Shown in pieces: positions 59,743 through 64,000 of a DNA stretch of 64,000 nucleotides (positions are counted from its first letter, which is position 1; each line of letters begins with the position of its first letter). Made by a program: the position numbers and the translations under genes. The notes beneath the pieces were generated by a model, which did not search any database, was not told the origin of the DNA, and worked only from the letters and a program-made list of their open reading frames with translations. Origin of the DNA: GAS368 sp965227745 (GTDB taxonomy: Bacteria; Verrucomicrobiota; Verrucomicrobiia; Opitutales; Opitutaceae); the NCBI GenBank assembly GCA_965227745.1, contig OZ245769.1:310001-374000 (forward strand), in the 5' to 3' direction.

Positions 59743-59942
59743 AGTGCAGGTATAGACAGGTAGCGGCGGAAGACGGCGCTGGGGTTTTCGCCTACCGGCG
59801 TCCTACGAGAAAATGCGACGGAGAATTTAACAGAGAAAAAGCGCGCCAGACGTGTCCGCCGATGCAGAGTGGTTCGTCGTATCAAGTGTACAGCGCGAAG
59901 GCACTCCGCGTTCGCGTGTGCGGAAAACCAACCTCCTATCCT

Positions 59943-60413
59943 ATGACCATGCCCCTCTCAAAAGTGGATCCGATCCCGGCCGATATGCACACCGTCACCC
60001 CACATCTCGTCTGCGCCGGGGCGGCTGCGGCCATCGAGTTTTACAAGAAAGCATTCAACGCCACGGAATCGGCGCGCATGCTCACGCCCGAGGGCAAGAT
60101 CATGCACGGGGCGGTGAAGATCGGCGACTCCACGGTGATGCTCGTCGATGAGTTTCCGAACTGGGGCTCGCTCGGGCCGAAGGCGCGCGGTGGGTCGTCG
60201 GTCACGCTGCACATCTACGTGAAAAACGTGGACGAGGTTTTCGCGCAAGCGGTGGCGGCGGGCGCGACCGTGAAGATGCCGGTGGCAGATATGTTTTGGG
60301 GTGACCGCTATGGCATCGTGGAGGATCCCTTCGGCCACGCTTGGTCGATCGCGACGCACACGCGCGACATGACGCCGGAGCAGATGGCGGAGGCGATGAA
60401 GGCGCAGTGCTGA
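59943..60413 (+). CDS. VOC-family (glyoxalase/PhnB-like) protein
   Basis: ATG 59943 begins a 156-residue protein (MTMPLSKVDPIPADMHTVTP). VCAGAAAAIEFYKKAFNATE and MLTPEGKIMHGAVKIGDSTV are the first beta-alpha-beta half, and HIYVKNVDEVFAQAVAAGAT with FWGDRYGIVEDPFGHAWSIA is the second. This is the PhnB/YycE-type branch of the vicinal oxygen chelate fold, which typically binds a divalent metal. The exact reaction is unknown; homologues include glyoxalase-like and resistance proteins. A strong terminator follows. Confidence 0.88.
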   Translation: MTMPLSKVDPIPADMHTVTPHLVCAGAAAAIEFYKKAFNATESARMLTPEGKIMHGAVKIGDSTVMLVDEFPNWGSLGPKARGGSSVTLHIYVKNVDEVFAQAVAAGATVKMPVADMFWGDRYGIVEDPFGHAWSIATHTRDMTPEQMAEAMKAQC

Positions 60414-60453
60414 GCAGGGCGGCGCCTTTGACGCCGAGTAACCGAGTTTCATC

Positions 60454-60485
60454 GGCCCCATACGTTCGGCGATGGGGCCTTTTTC
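60454..60485 (+). terminator. Rho-independent terminator of the VOC gene
   Basis: GGCCCCAT (60454-60461) pairs with ATGGGGCC (60472-60479) and a TTTTTC tail follows at 60480. It lies 40 bases past the stop at 60413. Confidence 0.85.
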
Positions 60486-60502
60486 TTTGGAGAGATGCGG
60501 TC

Positions 60503-60546
60503 GAAGCACCAAGTACCAAGGACCAAGCTCCGGTGAAGCTTCAAGG
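60503..60546. repeat. CCAAG-type intergenic repeat
   Basis: GAAGCACCAAG followed by CCAAGGACCAAGCTCC and GAAGCTTCAAGG matches copies at 1339-1448 and 61862-61892. It is in the gap between a VOC gene terminator and the cytochrome gene. Confidence 0.6.
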
Positions 60547-60651
60547 GGGCAGAGCCTCAATAACGTGAGCGCACGTGGGGCGACTGTGCGCGAGGGGGGG
60601 GTGCCGGCCACTCGCTGGCGCTCGCGGCTACGGGAGGGGCGGTGGCTGGGT

Positions 60652-61776
60652 TCAGGGGGCGGCGCTAACGGGCGGAGGGACGAGGGACGTCACGTAGGCG
60701 GCGATGGCGATAAAGTCGTCGTTGGTGAGGTGGGCGACGCTGGGCTGCATGAGGGCGGCGCCGGGGCCGTGACGGTGGCCGGTTTGAAAATCGTAGAGTT
60801 GGCGGACGAGGTAGCTGGGTGAGCGGCCGGCGATGCCGGGGACGTCGTTGAGGCCCTTGAGATCGGGGCCATGGCAGGTGGTGCAGGCGGCGGGCGCGGC
60901 GGCTGCTGCCGGAGAGTGGGCGGTGGACGGCGCGGGAGAAACGCCAGCGGCCGTGACGAGCGTTTTGCCGCGGGCGAGGCTGCCGGGCGGGACGTAGGCG
61001 ATGAAGCCGGAGTGGGGATTGCGCAGCGTTTCGGACTGCTCCTCATCTTCGGGGACCTCGATGATGCGGTGGCCGATGGGCTCGGTGCGCTCGGTGGAAA
61101 CGGCGAGGAAGAGATTGTTGACGAGGCGCGTTTTCGGGACGAGCGCGGTCTCGATGACGCGGGTCCAGGGTGTCCACGGGATGGCGGCGAAATATTCGGC
61201 GGCGGTCTTCATCTCCTCGGGCGTCATGGCCTGCGCGAGCATCGTCATGGTGGGAACGTTGGGCTTGCGGGGATCGGAGGAGGTGCGCGCGCCGCTCTTG
61301 AAGTCCTGCAACTGCTGCACGAAGTAGGCGACGGGCAGGCCGCCGACGGGGGCGTTTTCCGGGCGGCCCTTGCCATTGGCGAGATGGCAGAGCGCGCAGG
61401 CTTTGGCATTCGGGCCCAGGCTGGCGGGGCCATGGAGGATCACCTCGGGCATCGCGGGATGTTCGCCGGGAAACCAATCGACGGCGGAGTGGGCGTCGCG
61501 GATATCGACGAGCGAGTAGGAGGCCTTGCTGCCGGCGACGCTGCGCGGGCGGGTCTGTTCGTCGGCGGGCTCGTTGGGACGGAGGGCGCGCGAAGGCGGA
61601 GCCTGCGGGACGGCTTTGTCGCCGGGGGCGGGTGGGGTCGCGTAGCCGTAGGCCCAGAGGGGTTCGGGGGCGGAAGGGAATGCGGATGGGGGTGTCGCGG
61701 CGGGGAGAGTGGGGCCCGAAGCGAGGATGGCGGCTAGGGTGGCGAGGGTGAGCGGAAATGGGTGGAGGCGGGGCAT
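60652..61776 (-). CDS. Exported diheme c-type cytochrome (c4-like)
   Basis: Start ATG 61776 (MPRLHPFPLTLATLAAILAS) opens a signal peptide. The 374-residue protein has two CxxCH haem sites, CALCHLANGKGRPENAPVGG near residue 137 and CTTCHGPDLKGLNDVPGIAG near 300. Between them lies GHRIIEVPEDEEQSETLRNP and GFIAYVPPGSLARGKTLVTA, which I recognise from a family of periplasmic c4-like cytochromes. Each haem domain is followed by a plausible methionine ligand region (MTMLAQAM, LMQPSVAHLT). It would transfer electrons in the periplasm, for example to a terminal oxidase or from a dehydrogenase. No oxidase genes are adjacent. Confidence 0.88.
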   Translation of the reverse strand: MPRLHPFPLTLATLAAILASGPTLPAATPPSAFPSAPEPLWAYGYATPPAPGDKAVPQAPPSRALRPNEPADEQTRPRSVAGSKASYSLVDIRDAHSAVDWFPGEHPAMPEVILHGPASLGPNAKACALCHLANGKGRPENAPVGGLPVAYFVQQLQDFKSGARTSSDPRKPNVPTMTMLAQAMTPEEMKTAAEYFAAIPWTPWTRVIETALVPKTRLVNNLFLAVSTERTEPIGHRIIEVPEDEEQSETLRNPHSGFIAYVPPGSLARGKTLVTAAGVSPAPSTAHSPAAAAAPAACTTCHGPDLKGLNDVPGIAGRSPSYLVRQLYDFQTGHRHGPGAALMQPSVAHLTNDDFIAIAAYVTSLVPPPVSAAP

Positions 61777-62197
61777 GAGCGGGGTGCGTGTAACAGGGAA
61801 GTGGATACGGTGGGGAGGGAGCGGAGGTGGGGGGAGACGAAGTGGAGGAAGGCGAAGCGGGGAAGCTTCAAGGGCCAAGGACCAAGCTCCGGAGACGCGA
61901 TAAGGGCTAGGAAAAAGGGGAGAGGTCGGGTGGAGGTGGGAAGGGCGGGGGGGGAGGTGATGGGGGCAGGTTGGCGAACCTAAAGGGGGAGTGGATGTCC
62001 TGACGGTTCGCCCGGAGGTCGAACCCTACCCTCGGAGGTGGCGGGCGTTGAGAGACGGGGAGCGCGGGGCGGGAATCGAATTGGCTTCTTTGCTGCGCTC
62101 AGAAGGACGAGGGGGGGGAGTCTAAATGAGGTTTGTAGACTGTATGGGGGTTCGTGCTCGACGGCGCCCGGAGGTCGCCGTCCACCTCGCTGGTCGC
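61777..62197. other. 421-base G-rich gap with repeats
   Basis: No gene. It contains a CCAAG-type repeat (61862-61892) and two hairpins that share the loop CCCGGAGGT. The first is GGTTCG...CGAACC with CTACC (62005-62030), the second GACGGCG...CGCCGTC with CACC (62160-62186). The G-tracts around 61930-62000 look like plain spacer. Confidence 0.55.
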
Positions 62198-63763
62198 TTA
62201 CGACTGCTGCTTGTCGCCGAGCATGAAGGGCGGGCGGGATTCCTCGAAGGGGTGTTCGTTGAAGAGTTCTTCCAGCGATTTCTTGAAGAAGGGCTGCTCG
62301 CCGAGGTTGGTCAGGGCTTCGTCGTAGGTGTGCAGCAGGGGGTCGATGCGCTCGAGGGACTGGCCGATGGGATCGTCGCCGAAGTTGTCGTCGAGGGTCT
62401 TGAAGTCGAAGAGCGTGATGCGGCTGAGGGGACGCGCGGGCTGGAAACGATGCTCGGTGGCCGGGGTGTTGGGCGCGGGGCGGAGCGTCGTGATCAGATT
62501 CATGTTTACGAGGCGGTTGAGGCACTCGTTGAGAATCTGAGTCGGGACTTTGAGGAGATCGCTGAGCTGCGAGGCGGTGATGGGCGGGAGGCAGCCTTGG
62601 AAACGGCGCGAGATGGTGAGCAACACGACGAGCGAGAGGCGCTCGCGCATGGACTCGGTGAGGAGGCCCCACGCGGCCTGGCTGTTGCGGAAGTGGACGT
62701 TTTGGACGGCGTAGCTGATGACGCCGCCGATCAGGATGTAGAGCCAGAAAATGTAGAGGCCCAGCATGAGCACGAGCGGGACGGCGAGCTGGCCGTAGAG
62801 ATTTTGCGTCTGCACGACGCGCCGCACGTAAAAGAACGCCACGAAGTTATTCAGCATCAGCAGCGCGGCCACGACGAAGGCCCCGGCGAAGGCGGCGCGC
62901 CAGAAGACATGGGTGTTGGGCACGACGCGGTAGACCAGCATCAGCATCACGATGAGCAGCGTGAGCGAGAAGATCGGCAGCGACCAACTGAGCGCCGCGA
63001 CGAGACTTTCGCCGCCGGGGAGATGGCCGATGTTTTCCTTGAACACGCTCATGGCCGCGCTGGCGCTGAGCAGCGTGACAGAGCCGAAAAACAACACGGC
63101 CCCGAGCGTGAGAATCGTCCAGTAAAACACGACGCGGACCAAGATGGAGCGATTGATGCGGATGCCCCAGATGTCGTTGAAGGCGTCTTCCACGGCCTTG
63201 AACATCAGGAGCACGATCAGCAGGAGCGAGGCGGCGCCGAAGATTCCGCCGTAGCCGGAGCGGGCATTGCGCACGAAGCCGTTGAGCATCTCGACGAGCT
63301 GGGGATTCACGGCGTCGGCGGTTTTCGGGGCGACGACGGTCGCGCCGGTGCCGGCGGCGGCGACGGCTTCCTCGCGGGCCTTGTCCTTGGCCTCTTGTTG
63401 CAACGCGCGGAGCTGGGGGGCGGCCTGCTCGAGGAGGGAGCCGATCTGATTGGCGATGAAATTAGGGTCGTCGTTTTTGCCGACGACGAAGCCGCCGATG
63501 AGGACGGCGAGGGCGATCAGGGGGCCGAGGCCGAGAAGCGAACTAAAGCTCAACGCGGCTGCGCGGCTCGGGACCTTGGTCTCGGAGAAGACCGTGGCGG
63601 TGATCGAGATGACGCGCAGAAAGGCGTAAAACCAGCCGCGCGGCGACGTGTCTTTCAGGTGCGCGACGGACCAGATTTCTTTTTTCCACAGGTGTACGGC
63701 CTGACCCCGCACCCGGGTAAGCCGTCCCAGCAAGGAGACCGGTGCTGAAGTGGAGCGGGCCAC
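62198..63763 (-). CDS. YihY/BrkB-family integral membrane protein (521 aa)
   Basis: ATG 63763 opens MARSTSAPVSLLGRLTRVRG. About six spans of the YihY/virulence-factor BrkB family follow: ALSFSSLLGLGPLIALAVLI, YGGIFGAASLLLIVLLMFKA, FYWTILTLGAVLFFGSVTLL and FWLYILIGGVISYAVQNVHF. The first loop has an unusual 60-residue insert (about 108-165; EQAAPQLRALQQEAKDKARE). The C-terminal 150 residues are soluble with a winged-helix-like segment (ITASQLSDLLKVPTQILNEC). The family was once misnamed RNase BN; its function remains unclear. It runs 4 bases downstream of the 63768-63995 gene, likely an operon. Confidence 0.9.
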   Translation of the reverse strand: MARSTSAPVSLLGRLTRVRGQAVHLWKKEIWSVAHLKDTSPRGWFYAFLRVISITATVFSETKVPSRAAALSFSSLLGLGPLIALAVLIGGFVVGKNDDPNFIANQIGSLLEQAAPQLRALQQEAKDKAREEAVAAAGTGATVVAPKTADAVNPQLVEMLNGFVRNARSGYGGIFGAASLLLIVLLMFKAVEDAFNDIWGIRINRSILVRVVFYWTILTLGAVLFFGSVTLLSASAAMSVFKENIGHLPGGESLVAALSWSLPIFSLTLLIVMLMLVYRVVPNTHVFWRAAFAGAFVVAALLMLNNFVAFFYVRRVVQTQNLYGQLAVPLVLMLGLYIFWLYILIGGVISYAVQNVHFRNSQAAWGLLTESMRERLSLVVLLTISRRFQGCLPPITASQLSDLLKVPTQILNECLNRLVNMNLITTLRPAPNTPATEHRFQPARPLSRITLFDFKTLDDNFGDDPIGQSLERIDPLLHTYDEALTNLGEQPFFKKSLEELFNEHPFEESRPPFMLGDKQQS

Positions 63764-63767
63764 GAGA

Positions 63768-63995
63768 TCAGTGCGACAGCAGATACCAGCTCAGCAGACC
63801 CATGCCACCGATCGCCGCGCCGCCGGCGATCGCGACCGTCATCAAGTTGACGAAGATGGTGCAGAGGTAGAGACCCGCCGCGCCGATGGCGACGTAGATG
63901 ATGGGCAGGGGCAGACCCAAGGCGTAGAAGATGAAGCCGATGAAGCCGAAGCCGAGCGCGGCGCGGAAGCGGATGAAGGGGTAGATGCTCACCAT
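63768..63995 (-). CDS. Small two-span membrane protein (75 aa or longer)
   Basis: The frame reads MVSIYPFIRFRAALGFGFIG with hydrophobic spans up to GGAAIGGMGLLSWYLLSH. The ATG at 63995 is five bases from the window edge and the frame is open beyond, so it may start further out. It lies 4 bases ahead of the BrkB-family gene on the same strand, suggesting cotranscription. I do not recognise a family. Confidence 0.65.
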   Translation of the reverse strand: MVSIYPFIRFRAALGFGFIGFIFYALGLPLPIIYVAIGAAGLYLCTIFVNLMTVAIAGGAAIGGMGLLSWYLLSH

Positions 63996-64000
63996 GCCGA

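Overview
The window is a GC-rich (roughly mid-60s percent by eye) bacterial chromosome segment with about 54 protein genes and one tRNA. It has no rRNA, prophage, intact insertion sequence or CRISPR array. Gene content points to a free-living Gram-negative heterotroph, most likely a verrucomicrobium of the Opitutaceae type. The support is three Cys-type sulfatases with signal peptides, a Tat-exported Gfo/Idh/MocA oxidoreductase, sugar kinases, many secreted proteins of unknown function, TonB/TolA-like envelope proteins, a DUF5069 protein and abundant REP-like intergenic hairpins. The lineage is an inference, since there is no marker gene here to place it firmly.

Layout. 1-610: truncated monomeric isocitrate dehydrogenase. 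0.7-6.8 kb: secreted proteins, a bicupin, a two-gene spermidine-synthase-like unit split into membrane and exported halves, and xylulokinase. 7-12.3 kb: GNAT, Tat-exported oxidoreductase, a four-cysteine membrane protein, a cupin, a GspC/PilP-like anchored protein and PyrE. 12.3-19.2 kb: amine oxidase, stress-type flavin-fold protein, GlsB/YeaQ membrane protein, RsmA, DUF5069, then the overlapping mazG-xerC pair. 19.2-27.3 kb: TonB-C protein, unknown exported proteins, a beta-propeller protein paired with an S55 (SpoIVB-type) peptidase-like protein, and HemL. 27.6-37 kb: membrane/TPR protein, NadE, a TolC-family protein, Maf, two TonB/TolA-C paralogues in tandem, an RluA-type pseudouridine synthase and DAHP synthase. 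37-43.3 kb: RNase R, glycogen synthase and a 2-keto-3-deoxygluconate-type kinase, separated by large inverted repeats. 43.4-52.6 kb: a signalling block with a 1111-residue hybrid kinase, a lone receiver, TrmL, and a 1426-residue protein with two complete kinase cores and two receivers. 52.7-58.3 kb: tRNA-Phe and three sulfatases. 58.5-64 kb: small membrane and coiled-coil proteins, a VOC protein, a diheme cytochrome c, a YihY/BrkB-family protein and a small membrane protein at the edge.

How the parts fit. Xylulokinase, the KDG-type kinase, the sulfatases and the Tat oxidoreductase suit growth on plant or algal polysaccharides, including sulfated ones. No polysaccharide-utilisation locus with glycoside hydrolases or transporters is visible here, so this is inference. 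The TolC-family protein, the TonB/TolA-C pair, the S55 peptidase/propeller pair and the many exported unknowns form an envelope theme. The large hybrid kinases lack an adjacent DNA-binding response regulator.

The best candidates for undescribed biology are the S55-peptidase/propeller pair, the split exported spermidine-synthase-like pair, the tandem TolA-C paralogues with a 29-bp identical junction, and a REP-like hairpin family with a CTACC-type tail that in one case lies inside the xerC reading frame.
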